Positions 8,486 through 16,617 are shown, counted from the first letter of the stretch. The stretch: 39,052 nucleotides of DNA from an uncultured Gammaproteobacteria bacterium (GCA_913050015.1 CAJXAZ010000004.1:1-39052); one strand, 5' to 3'. The notes: generated by a model not told the origin, from the letters alone. Program-made: numbers and translations.

Positions 8486-9340
8486 ATGAATAAAAAATCA
8501 GAAAACGAAGATAGTCACCCTCCATCGGGAATTTTAACCAGAGTAAAAAAATATTTTAGAAATCCCTTCTTTATAAAAACACAGTCTGTTTCAGAGATAA
8601 CAGATTTTTTAAAAGATGCAGTGGATCTAAACATTATCGACAAAGAAGCCGAATCAATAGCTAACAAGGCAATAAGGCTTGGTAAAACAACAATTAAAGA
8701 AATAATGGTACCTAAGGTAGATATGGTAACTATAAGCCTAGGAGAGCAAACTAGCGTGATCATAGAAAGGATTATTGAATCAGGCCATTCAAGGTATCCT
8801 GTTTTAGGTGATGAGAGAGATGAAGTTATGGGAATTCTTCTAGCGAAGGACATTCTTCCTAAAATAGTATCCGGTAATAATAATTTTAATGTACTTGAAA
8901 TGCTTAGAGAGCCAAATATCGTTCCAGAAACAAAAAAAGCAGATTCTTTACTTGAGGAATTTAAAAAGGATAGATCTCATTTAGCAGTTGTAATAGATGA
9001 ATATGGATCAATATCAGGTTTGGTTACAATTGAAGATATATTAGAAGAGCTAGTAGGCGAAATTGAAGATGAGCACGATGTTGATGAAGAGGAAATAGTA
9101 AGAATTTCTGATGGTATTTATTCTGCTGATGCCAAGGTAGAAATTGAAGAATTTATAGAATTCTTTGAATTAAAAATTGATCCAATGGGCATAGATGCTG
9201 AGACCCTTGGAGGGTTTATTATTAGCCAATTTGGCATACTCCCAAGTGTTGGAGATAAGCTTAAAGTTGAAAGCTTAAATATTGAAATCACTCACGCAGA
9301 TAAAAGAAAAATCGATAAGGTTTCAATAACAAAAACTTGA
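8486..9340 (+). CDS. corC: CorC/YbeX, CBS-domain transporter-associated protein
   Basis: This is a soluble CorC-type protein (284 residues) with two CBS domains and a C-terminal CorC_HlyC transporter-associated domain. Visible landmarks are IMVPKVDMVTISLG, YPVLGDERDEVMGILLAKDIL, AVVIDEYGSISGLVTIEDILEELVGEI cut by an acidic segment, and LGGFIISQFGILPSVGD. YbeX is linked to Mg/Co homeostasis and, through its operon with ybeY and ybeZ, to ribosome metabolism. The gene order here is the classic one, with lnt overlapping its stop codon. Confidence 0.93.
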   Translation: MNKKSENEDSHPPSGILTRVKKYFRNPFFIKTQSVSEITDFLKDAVDLNIIDKEAESIANKAIRLGKTTIKEIMVPKVDMVTISLGEQTSVIIERIIESGHSRYPVLGDERDEVMGILLAKDILPKIVSGNNNFNVLEMLREPNIVPETKKADSLLEEFKKDRSHLAVVIDEYGSISGLVTIEDILEELVGEIEDEHDVDEEEIVRISDGIYSADAKVEIEEFIEFFELKIDPMGIDAETLGGFIISQFGILPSVGDKLKVESLNIEITHADKRKIDKVSITKT

Positions 9341-10818
9341 TGCAAATAAAGAGATATTTAACTCCTTTTATATTTGGTTTAATTGGCATATTATCGTTTG
9401 CGCCCTTCTCTATTAAGCCCTTAATTTTTCTATCTTATGCCTACCTTATTAATGGGCTTTTAAGAAATAACAAAGATTCATTTAACAAATTACTTTACTG
9501 GTCTATAGGCCATTGGGGATTTGGAATGTCCTGGTTAATAGTAAGCGTTTACTATTATGGTAATACAAACATAGCAGTGTCTTTACTAATATTTTTATTA
9601 CTTATTGCCATCCTTACATTAGTATTTTCAGCCCCATTATTACTTCTAAAAATCAACTTATTTAACAATTTGACCTATAGAAATTTCTATACTATTTTAT
9701 ATGTAAGTAGCATATTTATTCTCAATGAATGGTCAATGTACTCTTTGTTAAATGGAGTTCCTTGGCTCATACCTGGGATAATATTTTTAGATACAATTAG
9801 CCAATCTATCTTTCCCATTTTGGGCGTCGCCGGTGGTTCATATATTATTTATATAGCGTCAACTATTCTAGGATTGTCGTGGAAAAAAAATAAGAAGATT
9901 TCAGCTATAACGCTAGGATTTATTTTCCTATTATTGATACCTGTTTCTGACGAGCCAATAGATAAACATACCCCTTTAAATATTTCTATAATTCAGCCCT
10001 CAACAGATCCATTTTTAAAATATGAAAACAGCTATAAAGAAAAGATTGAAAATAATCTCATAAGACTAAGTGAGGAGATTGATAAGAATACAGACTTGGT
10101 AATTTTTCCTGAGGCTGAGCTTCCTTATGCATTTGAAAGCAGAGAGTTTTCATTATTTAGAGATAAATTAGTAAACTCAAAAACTATTATTTCTGGGTCA
10201 TGGCATTTTGAGGGCAGTAAGTTATTTAATTCAATGGTCAATCTTAAGACTAATCAAATATATAACAAACAGCATCTAGTCCCATTTGGAGAATATATAC
10301 CGTTTATTCCATCCTTACGCGGCTTGATAGATTTCTTTGATATGCCCATGTCCAATGTTAGTCATGGCACAGATAACCAAGCTAATATAGATTTTACTCA
10401 CAATAAGAAAAAATACACCATTTCACCTTTAATTTGCTATGACATAGCTTTTGGAAATACAGTACGAAAAAGCAACATAAGTTCTAATTTTATTATTAAT
10501 ATAAGTAACGATACTTGGTTTGGTAATTCTATAGGTCCATATCATCACCTATCAATAGCTAGAGTAAGAGCTTTAGAGAATAATAAGTGGATAATTAGAG
10601 CAACTAATGATGGATTTTCAGCAGTTATATCTAATAAAGGAACAATTGTTGATAAACTAGACAAGGGCGTATCCGGAGTATTAAACAGTTCAATAGATAT
10701 AACCTACAATCCTCCTACGGCTTATACGACAGGAGGTTATGACATGCCTTATTACCTTGCTCTAATGTTAGTTTTTATATCAGTTATAATAAATTTATGT
10801 ATCAAAAGACGTTCATAA
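9340..10818 (+). CDS. lnt: apolipoprotein N-acyltransferase
   Basis: Lnt is the inner-membrane enzyme that adds the third acyl chain to outer-membrane lipoproteins. The N-terminal half has several hydrophobic segments; the periplasmic nitrilase-like half carries the E-K-C triad in FPEAELPYAF, NKQHLVPFGEYIPF and LICYDIAFG. A C-terminal membrane span follows. I place the start at the ATG at 9340, whose A is the last base of the corC TGA (TGATG); a TTG one codon earlier is less likely. The 492 residues are typical. The 3' end overlaps the next gene by 22 bases. Confidence 0.95.
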   Translation: MQIKRYLTPFIFGLIGILSFAPFSIKPLIFLSYAYLINGLLRNNKDSFNKLLYWSIGHWGFGMSWLIVSVYYYGNTNIAVSLLIFLLLIAILTLVFSAPLLLLKINLFNNLTYRNFYTILYVSSIFILNEWSMYSLLNGVPWLIPGIIFLDTISQSIFPILGVAGGSYIIYIASTILGLSWKKNKKISAITLGFIFLLLIPVSDEPIDKHTPLNISIIQPSTDPFLKYENSYKEKIENNLIRLSEEIDKNTDLVIFPEAELPYAFESREFSLFRDKLVNSKTIISGSWHFEGSKLFNSMVNLKTNQIYNKQHLVPFGEYIPFIPSLRGLIDFFDMPMSNVSHGTDNQANIDFTHNKKKYTISPLICYDIAFGNTVRKSNISSNFIINISNDTWFGNSIGPYHHLSIARVRALENNKWIIRATNDGFSAVISNKGTIVDKLDKGVSGVLNSSIDITYNPPTAYTTGGYDMPYYLALMLVFISVIINLCIKRRS

Positions 10819-11336
10819 TTTTTTTCTTAAGCATTTCACTTAATCTTGTTTCCTCAGAGATTGCTTTAGAAATAGATATATCAGAGCAAAGACTCTATGT
10901 AATGAAGGATAATGGTGTTATATCCAGTTATCCAATCTCATCTTCTGAATATGGCGAAGGCAGCACGGCAAATTCGTTCAAAACACCCCTAGGAGATCAC
11001 GTTATAAAAGAAATGATAGGCGATGGAGCCAAAATTAATACTATTTTTAAATCTAGGATTAATACTTCAAGACAAGCTGAGATTATTGACCATCCTCTAG
11101 ATTCAGATGATGACTATGTAACATCAAGAATAATGTGGCTAGACGGCATAGAACCAGGTATTAATAAGGGGAAGGGGATAGATTCATTCAATAGATACAT
11201 ATACATCCACGGAACTCATGAGGAGGGCTTAATAGGCCTAAAGGCATCTCATGGCTGCATAAGAATGTTTAATTTAGATGCTATTGAGCTTTTTAATGTC
11301 GTAAAAAAAGGGACAAAAGTTCAAATAAGAACTTAG
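10797..11336 (+). CDS. exported L,D-transpeptidase (YkuD domain)
   Basis: YkuD-type L,D-transpeptidases form 3-3 crosslinks in peptidoglycan or attach proteins to it. This 179-residue protein has an N-terminal signal segment (about 1-20), then the YkuD fold opening with ALEIDISEQRLYVM. The catalytic motif is YIHGTHEEG followed by SHGCIRM, whose Cys is the nucleophile. No LysM or other binding domain is present, so it is a minimal form. Its ATG lies 22 bases inside lnt, linking two envelope functions in one transcript. The exact subfamily cannot be decided from sequence alone. Confidence 0.88.
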   Translation: MYQKTFIIFFLSISLNLVSSEIALEIDISEQRLYVMKDNGVISSYPISSSEYGEGSTANSFKTPLGDHVIKEMIGDGAKINTIFKSRINTSRQAEIIDHPLDSDDDYVTSRIMWLDGIEPGINKGKGIDSFNRYIYIHGTHEEGLIGLKASHGCIRMFNLDAIELFNVVKKGTKVQIRT

Positions 11337-11346
11337 CCCCTTTTAT
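11303..11346. terminator. nested-hairpin terminator between the convergent L,D-transpeptidase and FadJ-like genes
   Basis: An outer stem pairs the run AAAAGGG (ending at 11312) with CCCCTTTT (11337-11344). Inside it a perfect inner repeat pairs AAGTTC (11317-11322) with GAACTT (11329-11334) around a six-base loop. The plus strand continues TTTTATT after the outer stem; the minus strand also ends in a T-run. It starts in the last codons of the L,D-transpeptidase and ends 13 bases from the opposite stop codon, so it could act in both directions. Confidence 0.55.
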
Positions 11347-11358
11347 TAAGTATTTTTC

Positions 11359-13512
11359 CTAGAAATTATTAGCTACAGATGATTTCTCAAAACTTAATCT
11401 TTCTCTTCTATCATCCTTAGATGGTGCATCAGTAAGTTTTCCGCCTTTTTCAGCTAACTCAATCAATAGACTACTTGCAGTAAATACATCGCTTCCAGTC
11501 AGATCTTTGTATTTAGCTAGTTTTTCTAATACAACATCTAGACCCATAGCATTTGCATGATGCATTGGACCACCTCTCCAAATAGGGAAGCCATAACCAT
11601 TTATATAAACAACATCTATATCAGCAGCTCTCTGGGCTACTCCTTCCGACAAGATATCAGCTCCTTCGTTAATTAAGGCAAGCATACATCTATCTACGAT
11701 CTCTTCATCTGATATCTCTCTTCTAGTAAATCCATTTTCAGATGATATTCTTTTATATATTGATTCATTTTCTGGAGCAGGGTTTGGAGCTCTAGATCCT
11801 TCAGAATAATTATAGTAACCCTTTTGATTTTTCTGACCGAACCTATCTTGCTCACAAAGCTCATCACCAATTTTTGCATGCAAAGGTGATGCCATGCCAC
11901 CAAGCTTTCTCGCTCTCCATCCCAAATCAAGGCCTATTAAATCCATCGTTCTAAAGGGACCCATATTTAAACCAAATGACTCCATTGCCTGATCTACTTG
12001 ATGAGGCAGGGCGCCTTCAAGAAGAAGCATATTAGCCTGAGCTGTATAACCAAAAAACATTCTGTTACCAATAAATCCAGGAGCATTTAATGAAACAACA
12101 GCTGCCTTTTTAAGCTTCTTACTAACAGACATTACCGTTGCCAATGCTTCATTAGAAGTTTGATCTCCTCTAACAACCTCGAGTAGTTTCATTATATTTG
12201 CTGGACTAAAGAAGTGAGTACCCACTACGAGCTCAGGCCTACTTGTAGAGTTAGCTATAGAATCTATATCAAGTCCAGAAGTATTACTTGCGAGGATTGC
12301 TCCTGGCTTAACAGCCTCATCAAGAGATTTAAAAATCTTTGTTTTTAGTTCAAGATTTTCATAAACTGCCTCAATGACAATGTCACAATCATGAACGTCA
12401 TTGTAGTCAAGACTTGAAGTCACTAACCCAAAAACAAAATCTTTTTGCTCCGCAGTCATTCTTCCTCTATTAACCATAAATTCATAATTTTTCTCAATTA
12501 CTGAGATCCCTCTTTTAAGGTTGTCAGCATCTTGATCAATTATATGAACAGGTATTCCAGCATTAGCAAAGCACATTGCTATTCCGCCTCCCATTGTTCC
12601 TGAACCTATAATTCCTGCTTTTTTGATATCCATAATAGGCGTATCTTTTGGTATATCTGATACCTTAGACGCAGCTCTCTCTCCAAAGAATATATGGATC
12701 ATTGCCTCACGCTGAGGATGAACTAAACATTCTATAAAATACTCAGTTTCTTTTCTTAGACCTTCATCAAAATCATCAAGATTAATAGCAGCTTCTACAC
12801 ATTTAATAATTTGACCAGGAGCGAATTGACCTTTTCTTGATTTTGCAGTCATTGCTTGAGCTTCAACTAAAATATTTTCATTGCCTCTAGCCTCTATTAC
12901 TTTGTCATTTAAGTCTCTTACTAGAGGATGAGAGTCTGAACTTGCAGCCTTTTCTTTAATAAATGTAATGGAATCTTCAACAACATTGTCTGATAAAGAG
13001 TCAACGATGCCTAAAGATAGAGCTTTTTTAGCCGGTACATGAGCTCCTGATAGCATTATTTTTAAGGCTTCAGCAGGCCCAACGAGTCTTGGAAGTCTCT
13101 GTGTGCCACCAGCTCCAGGCAAAAGGCCTAAATTAACTTCAGGTAAGCCAACAAACGCTTGATTTGAAGCAATTCTATAGTTACAACATAGAGCTGTTTC
13201 TAAACCACCGCCTAAAGCAAGCCCATTTATAGCTGCAACTACTGGTTTTGAACAATATTCTAATTTTTTAAATACTTCAGCAAGTCCATGTCCTTCGCCA
13301 GAACCGCCAAACTCAGAGATATCTGCGCCAGCTATAAAGGCACGACCATTTCCGGTAAGAACAACCCCTACTACCGAGCTATCTGCTTCAGCTTTAGCAA
13401 GACCTTCATATAATCCAGCCCTAACACCATCACTTAATGGGTTAACAGGTGGATTATCAACCGTTAATAGAGCAACACCGTCTCTCACTTCGTATAAAAC
13501 TGTACCTTTCAA
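11359..13512 (-). CDS. bifunctional enoyl-CoA hydratase/3-hydroxyacyl-CoA dehydrogenase (FadJ/FadB-like)
   Basis: This multifunctional beta-oxidation enzyme hydrates trans-2-enoyl-CoA and oxidises the 3-hydroxyacyl-CoA with NAD. The N-terminal crotonase domain (about 1-190) keeps both catalytic glutamates, in LGGGLETALCCNYRI and VGLPEVNLGLLPG. The NAD-binding motif GSGTMGGGIAMCFANAG lies near residue 305, followed by HFFSPANIMKLLEVV and two C-terminal HCDH domains. It is 717 residues (E. coli FadJ 714). The start is TTG, supported by AGGAG seven bases upstream. No thiolase gene is adjacent, so FadB and FadJ cannot be told apart by context. Confidence 0.9.
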   Translation of the reverse strand: MKGTVLYEVRDGVALLTVDNPPVNPLSDGVRAGLYEGLAKAEADSSVVGVVLTGNGRAFIAGADISEFGGSGEGHGLAEVFKKLEYCSKPVVAAINGLALGGGLETALCCNYRIASNQAFVGLPEVNLGLLPGAGGTQRLPRLVGPAEALKIMLSGAHVPAKKALSLGIVDSLSDNVVEDSITFIKEKAASSDSHPLVRDLNDKVIEARGNENILVEAQAMTAKSRKGQFAPGQIIKCVEAAINLDDFDEGLRKETEYFIECLVHPQREAMIHIFFGERAASKVSDIPKDTPIMDIKKAGIIGSGTMGGGIAMCFANAGIPVHIIDQDADNLKRGISVIEKNYEFMVNRGRMTAEQKDFVFGLVTSSLDYNDVHDCDIVIEAVYENLELKTKIFKSLDEAVKPGAILASNTSGLDIDSIANSTSRPELVVGTHFFSPANIMKLLEVVRGDQTSNEALATVMSVSKKLKKAAVVSLNAPGFIGNRMFFGYTAQANMLLLEGALPHQVDQAMESFGLNMGPFRTMDLIGLDLGWRARKLGGMASPLHAKIGDELCEQDRFGQKNQKGYYNYSEGSRAPNPAPENESIYKRISSENGFTRREISDEEIVDRCMLALINEGADILSEGVAQRAADIDVVYINGYGFPIWRGGPMHHANAMGLDVVLEKLAKYKDLTGSDVFTASSLLIELAEKGGKLTDAPSKDDRRERLSFEKSSVANNF

Positions 13513-13540
13513 TTTAAACTCCTAATAGAAATAGGTGTGA

Positions 13541-13546
13541 ATTATA
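13541..13546 (-). promoter_or_regulatory. -10 box candidate for the FadJ-like gene
   Basis: The minus strand reads TGTATAATT here, a perfect TATAAT preceded by TG. It would start transcription about 20 bases before the TTG start codon and its AGGAG. No convincing -35 box is seen at 17-18 bases (TTAAAA or ATTAAA only), but an extended -10 may not need one. Confidence 0.42.
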
Positions 13547-13617
13547 CATAAAAAGAGGGGTATTTTTAATTAATGTACCTATTTTACACATCTAAATAAT
13601 TTATTTTATCATTTATA

Positions 13618-13645
13618 TTGATAATTAATTATAAGTATATATAAT
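13618..13645 (+). promoter_or_regulatory. near-consensus sigma-70 promoter facing glutathione peroxidase
   Basis: TTGATA (13618-13623) and a perfect TATAAT (13640-13645) are separated by 16 bases on the plus strand. This is the closest match to consensus that I found in the window. Transcription would begin near 13651-13653, giving a leader of about 88 bases before the small ORF at 13740. In such AT-rich DNA a TATAAT alone means little; the paired -35 box and the folded leader downstream raise its credibility. Confidence 0.55.
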
Positions 13646-13651
13646 GATACT

Positions 13652-13739
13652 ATCAACGTTCTTACCCCTATAAGAATTTGTTGGTACTCGCGAATTATAT
13701 GGAGGGTTTCTACCCTCCATTATTAACAAAAGGTTTTTT
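13652..13739 (+). promoter_or_regulatory. structured 5' leader RNA (candidate cis-regulatory element or small RNA)
   Basis: Three nested or serial helices are visible. Helix A pairs TTCTTA (13659-13664) with TAAGAA (13671-13676). Helix B pairs TTTGTTGGTA (13677-13686) with TATTAACAAA (13721-13730), ten pairs with two G-U. Inside B sits helix C, ATGGAGGG (13699-13706) with CCCTCCAT (13713-13720) around TTTCTA, leaving a one-sided bulge of 12 bases (13687-13698). The 3' strand of B runs straight into AGG and six Ts, then the ATG at 13740. It could therefore mask the AAAAGG ribosome-binding site, or act as a terminator. I recognise no known riboswitch class. Confidence 0.42.
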
Positions 13740-13826
13740 ATGAAAAAATATATAGATAATTTAGAAGTAATTGCTTTAATGGGCATCTTTATTTCATCAC
13801 TTGTTGCCATTACACCTATCACATAA
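13740..13826 (+). CDS. 28-codon putative small membrane peptide
   Basis: An ATG at 13740 opens a 28-codon frame starting MKKYIDNLEVIALMG and ending AITPIT before TAA. Residues 8-25 are hydrophobic enough for one membrane span, with a short charged N-terminus. AAAAGG ends 6 bases before the ATG, a proper ribosome-binding site. It follows a strong promoter and folded leader and ends 26 bases before the glutathione peroxidase start. I do not recognise a family. It may be a real small protein, a leader peptide, or a chance frame; no function is proposed. Confidence 0.42.
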   Translation: MKKYIDNLEVIALMGIFISSLVAITPIT

Positions 13827-13852
13827 GATATTAAGAAATTATCATATATAAT

Positions 13853-14383
13853 ATGCATATGAAAAAATTACTTCTTATTCTTTGTTTTGCACCATTTTAC
13901 TCTGAAGCTTGCTCAGATCTTCTTGATACTGAGATGAGATTGCTAGATTCTGCTGAAACAAAAAACTTATGCGAGTTTGAGGGCAAGGCGATGCTAGTTG
14001 TAAATGTTGCTAGCAGATGTGGGTATACATACCAATACGCAGAACTTCAAAATCTGTATAAAAAATATGAAGATGAAGATTTTGTAGTTATAGGAGTTCC
14101 TTCAAGAGATTTTCTTGGACAAGAGCTAGCAGATGAAGCTGATGTTAAAGAATTCTGTTCAACAGAATACGGTGTAACATTTCCAATGTTTGCTACTACA
14201 AAGGTTAGAGGAAAGAAGGCACATCCTTTTTATAAAAAATTAAGAAAAGAATCTGGAGTTCAGCCATCGTGGAACTTCAACAAATACTTAATTTCTAAAG
14301 ATGGAAGTATAGTTTCAACATACGGAAAAAATGTTGAGCCCAATGCTCCTGCGTTAATCGCAGATATTGAAAAACTTTTATAG
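13853..14383 (+). CDS. exported glutathione peroxidase-family thiol peroxidase
   Basis: Gpx-family enzymes reduce hydroperoxides with a peroxidatic cysteine. The motif NVASRCGYTYQY (Cys, not selenocysteine) and WNFNKYLI are present, and KEFC supplies a possible resolving cysteine as in thioredoxin-dependent members. Where many family members have PCNQF or PSNDF, this one reads VPSRDFLGQE, so the usual Gln position is Asp. A hydrophobic N-terminus ending near SEACSD suggests export. The start is ATG at 13853 or, two codons later, ATG at 13859. It is convergent with rpiA two bases away. Confidence 0.88.
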   Translation: MHMKKLLLILCFAPFYSEACSDLLDTEMRLLDSAETKNLCEFEGKAMLVVNVASRCGYTYQYAELQNLYKKYEDEDFVVIGVPSRDFLGQELADEADVKEFCSTEYGVTFPMFATTKVRGKKAHPFYKKLRKESGVQPSWNFNKYLISKDGSIVSTYGKNVEPNAPALIADIEKLL

Positions 14384-14387
14384 TTTT
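14371..14387. terminator. weak AT-rich hairpin between gpx and rpiA
   Basis: AAAACT (14371-14376) and AGTTTT (14382-14387) pair around a five-base loop and span both stop codons of the convergent genes. The stem contains a single G-C pair and a short T-run follows, so termination strength would be low. Confidence 0.25.
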
Positions 14388-15024
14388 ATTTAGAAATCAA
14401 AACAACACTTGGCTTATTAAAAGCAAAGATTCCGTTATCAACCACTCCAGGTATTGTATTTAGCAAACTTTCTAGCTCTATAGGGTCGGATATATCAATT
14501 TCTCTAACATCAAGGATTTGATTGCCTTGATCTGTAGTAAATCCTGCCCTGTATTCAGGAACCCCTCCCATTGAAACTATTCTTCTAGCTACTAGACTTC
14601 TACTTTCTGGGATTACCTCGACTGGAAGAGGGAAGGCTCCAAGTTTTGTAACTATTTTTGAATCATCTACTATGCATATAAATTCTTTTGCAGCAGAAGC
14701 TACTATTTTTTCTCTTGTGTGTGCTCCGCCACCGCCTTTGATAAGCTCTCTATTAGGAGCAACTTCATCAGCACCATCAATATAAAAAGCAATTTCACTA
14801 ATATCATTTAAGTTAAATACCTCTATACCATTCTCACTCAGTAGTCTTGATGAAGCCTCAGAGCTTGAAACAGCACCAGCAAAATTATTTCTTAAGTCTT
14901 TTAATTCTTCAATAAAAAAATTTACAGTCGAGCCCGTACCTATTCCAAGAATCATCTCGGGATGTAATTTATCTTTAATATAATCTATTGCTTGTTTAGC
15001 AACATTTATCTTTGAGCCACTCAT
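14386..15024 (-). CDS. rpiA: ribose-5-phosphate isomerase A
   Basis: RpiA interconverts ribose-5-phosphate and ribulose-5-phosphate in the pentose phosphate pathway. Family motifs are complete: LGIGTGSTVNFFIEEL near residue 25, FYIDGADEVAPNRELIKGGGGAHTREK cut here into its DGADEV and KGGGGAHTREK parts (catalytic Asp, Glu and Lys), and VEVIPESR. The length of 212 is normal (E. coli 219). It is divergent from ilvA with 38 bases between starts and convergent with gpx. Confidence 0.97.
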   Translation of the reverse strand: MSGSKINVAKQAIDYIKDKLHPEMILGIGTGSTVNFFIEELKDLRNNFAGAVSSSEASSRLLSENGIEVFNLNDISEIAFYIDGADEVAPNRELIKGGGGAHTREKIVASAAKEFICIVDDSKIVTKLGAFPLPVEVIPESRSLVARRIVSMGGVPEYRAGFTTDQGNQILDVREIDISDPIELESLLNTIPGVVDNGIFAFNKPSVVLISK

Positions 15025-15062
15025 GCAGTTATAATACTTGAAAATAATAATAGATATATAAA

Positions 15063-16613
15063 TTGAGATTAAAAATAAAAAAGACTGGTAATTTTAAGCA
15101 TTCAAAAAAATACCTAGAGCTAATTAATAATTCATCTGTTTACGATGTAGCAATAAATACGCCTATTACTTTTGCACCTAATATATCCTCAAAAGAAGGT
15201 AATAAAATTTTTCTAAAACGTGAAGACCTTCAGCCTGTTTTTTCTTTTAAGAATAGGGGCGCGTATAACAAGATAGTTAATTTAACAAAAGCTCAAAAGG
15301 ACAAAGGAGTTGTCGCAGCTTCAGCAGGAAATCATGCCCAAGGTGTTGCTAGTGCATGTAAGAAATTAAAGATTGTTTGCCTAATAGTTATGCCAGTAAC
15401 AACGCCTGAGATAAAAATAAAAGCTGTAAAAAGGTTTGGTGCCAAAATAATCCTTCATGGAGATAACTATGATCAAGCTGTAAAAGAGGCCTTAAGCTTA
15501 TCAAAGAAAAAGAAATTAGCTTTCGTACATCCGTTTGACGATCCTTTAACAATTGCTGGTCAAGGAACAATTGGCAAAGAGATTTTAGAAGATAAAGATA
15601 ACTTTGACGTAGTTTTTGTTCCCGTCGGGGGAGGCGGTATCTTGGCTGGAGTTTCTGCTTGGATTGCTCAAAATTCAAAAAATGTAAAAGTTATAGGAGT
15701 AGAGGTTGAAGATTCTGCTTGTTTTACAGAGGCTGTAAAAGCTAATAAAAGAGTTACTCTGAAAGAGGTTGGTCTTTTTGCAGATGGTGTCGCAGTTGCT
15801 CAAGTTGGAAAAAATAACTTTGACGTAGCTCAAGAATGTGTGGATGAGGTCATTACCGTAAGCGTTGATGAGGTATGTGCAGCTGTTAAAGATATCTTTG
15901 AAGATACTAGAGTGCTCTCTGAGCCAGCAGGTGCACTAGCCTTAGCCGGTTTAAAGGTGTATTCAAAGAAGGTAAAAAATAAATCGTTAATTGCAATTAG
16001 TTCTGGGGCCAATGTAAATTTCCAGAGAATGAGCTTTATCGTCGATAGATCAGAGCTAGGTGAAAACAGAGAAAAAATACTAAGTATTAAGATACCTGAA
16101 ATAGCCGGTAGCTTTTTAACCCTATGTAGAATGTTTGCCAATGCCCAGATTACAGAATTTAATTATAGAAAATCCAATTCAAAAGATGCATTTGTGTTGG
16201 TGGGAATTAGGACTAAAACAGAAAAATCATTCAACACACTAAAACAAAAATTAAAGAAATCAGAATTTACTTTCACTGATTTTACTAGAAATGAGATCTC
16301 AAATGATCACTTGAGGCATATGGTTGGCGGAAGAAGTAATAGTGAATTCGGCGAAGGCAATAACGAAAGAATTTTTAGAGGTGAGTTTCCTGAGAAACCA
16401 GGAGCCCTTCTTTCATTTTTAGAAAACTTTGGTAGCAAAAGAAATATCTCCCTTTTCCATTATAGAAATCTTGGTTCTGCGTTTGCGAAAATATTAATTG
16501 GTATTGAAGATCAAGAAAAAGATAAATCTAAATTAATAAAGCATTTAGATAAGTCTGGAACAACTTTTACGGAAGAAACTTCGAATAAGGCTTATAGGGA
16601 TTTCTTAAAATAA
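15063..16613 (+). CDS. ilvA: threonine ammonia-lyase, biosynthetic
   Basis: IlvA deaminates threonine to 2-oxobutanoate, the first step of isoleucine synthesis. The PLP-dependent catalytic domain covers about 30-330, with the Schiff-base lysine in FSFKNRGAYNK, the substrate loop AGNHAQGVA and the phosphate-binding GGGGILAG. Two C-terminal ACT-like regulatory domains (about 335-420 and 425-515) indicate the isoleucine-regulated, long biosynthetic form (E. coli 514 residues). The start codon appears to be TTG at 15063, with no ATG upstream of the conserved VYDVA region and no clear ribosome-binding site. The codon choice is the least certain part. Confidence 0.95.
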   Translation: MRLKIKKTGNFKHSKKYLELINNSSVYDVAINTPITFAPNISSKEGNKIFLKREDLQPVFSFKNRGAYNKIVNLTKAQKDKGVVAASAGNHAQGVASACKKLKIVCLIVMPVTTPEIKIKAVKRFGAKIILHGDNYDQAVKEALSLSKKKKLAFVHPFDDPLTIAGQGTIGKEILEDKDNFDVVFVPVGGGGILAGVSAWIAQNSKNVKVIGVEVEDSACFTEAVKANKRVTLKEVGLFADGVAVAQVGKNNFDVAQECVDEVITVSVDEVCAAVKDIFEDTRVLSEPAGALALAGLKVYSKKVKNKSLIAISSGANVNFQRMSFIVDRSELGENREKILSIKIPEIAGSFLTLCRMFANAQITEFNYRKSNSKDAFVLVGIRTKTEKSFNTLKQKLKKSEFTFTDFTRNEISNDHLRHMVGGRSNSEFGEGNNERIFRGEFPEKPGALLSFLENFGSKRNISLFHYRNLGSAFAKILIGIEDQEKDKSKLIKHLDKSGTTFTEETSNKAYRDFLK

Positions 16614-16617
16614 GATT

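Noticed and set aside
13677..13730. purine riboswitch, suggested by ATATGG and GTTTCTACC in the leader
   Set aside because: The two strings resemble purine-riboswitch core motifs, but they are only two bases apart and form one hairpin here; there is no three-way junction, no separate P2 and P3 loops, and purine genes are not nearby.
13625..13858. 77-codon minus-strand open frame in the large spacer
   Set aside because: It runs antisense through the promoter, hairpins and small ORF, has AT-rich low-information sequence and matches no family I know; the plus-strand signals explain the region better.
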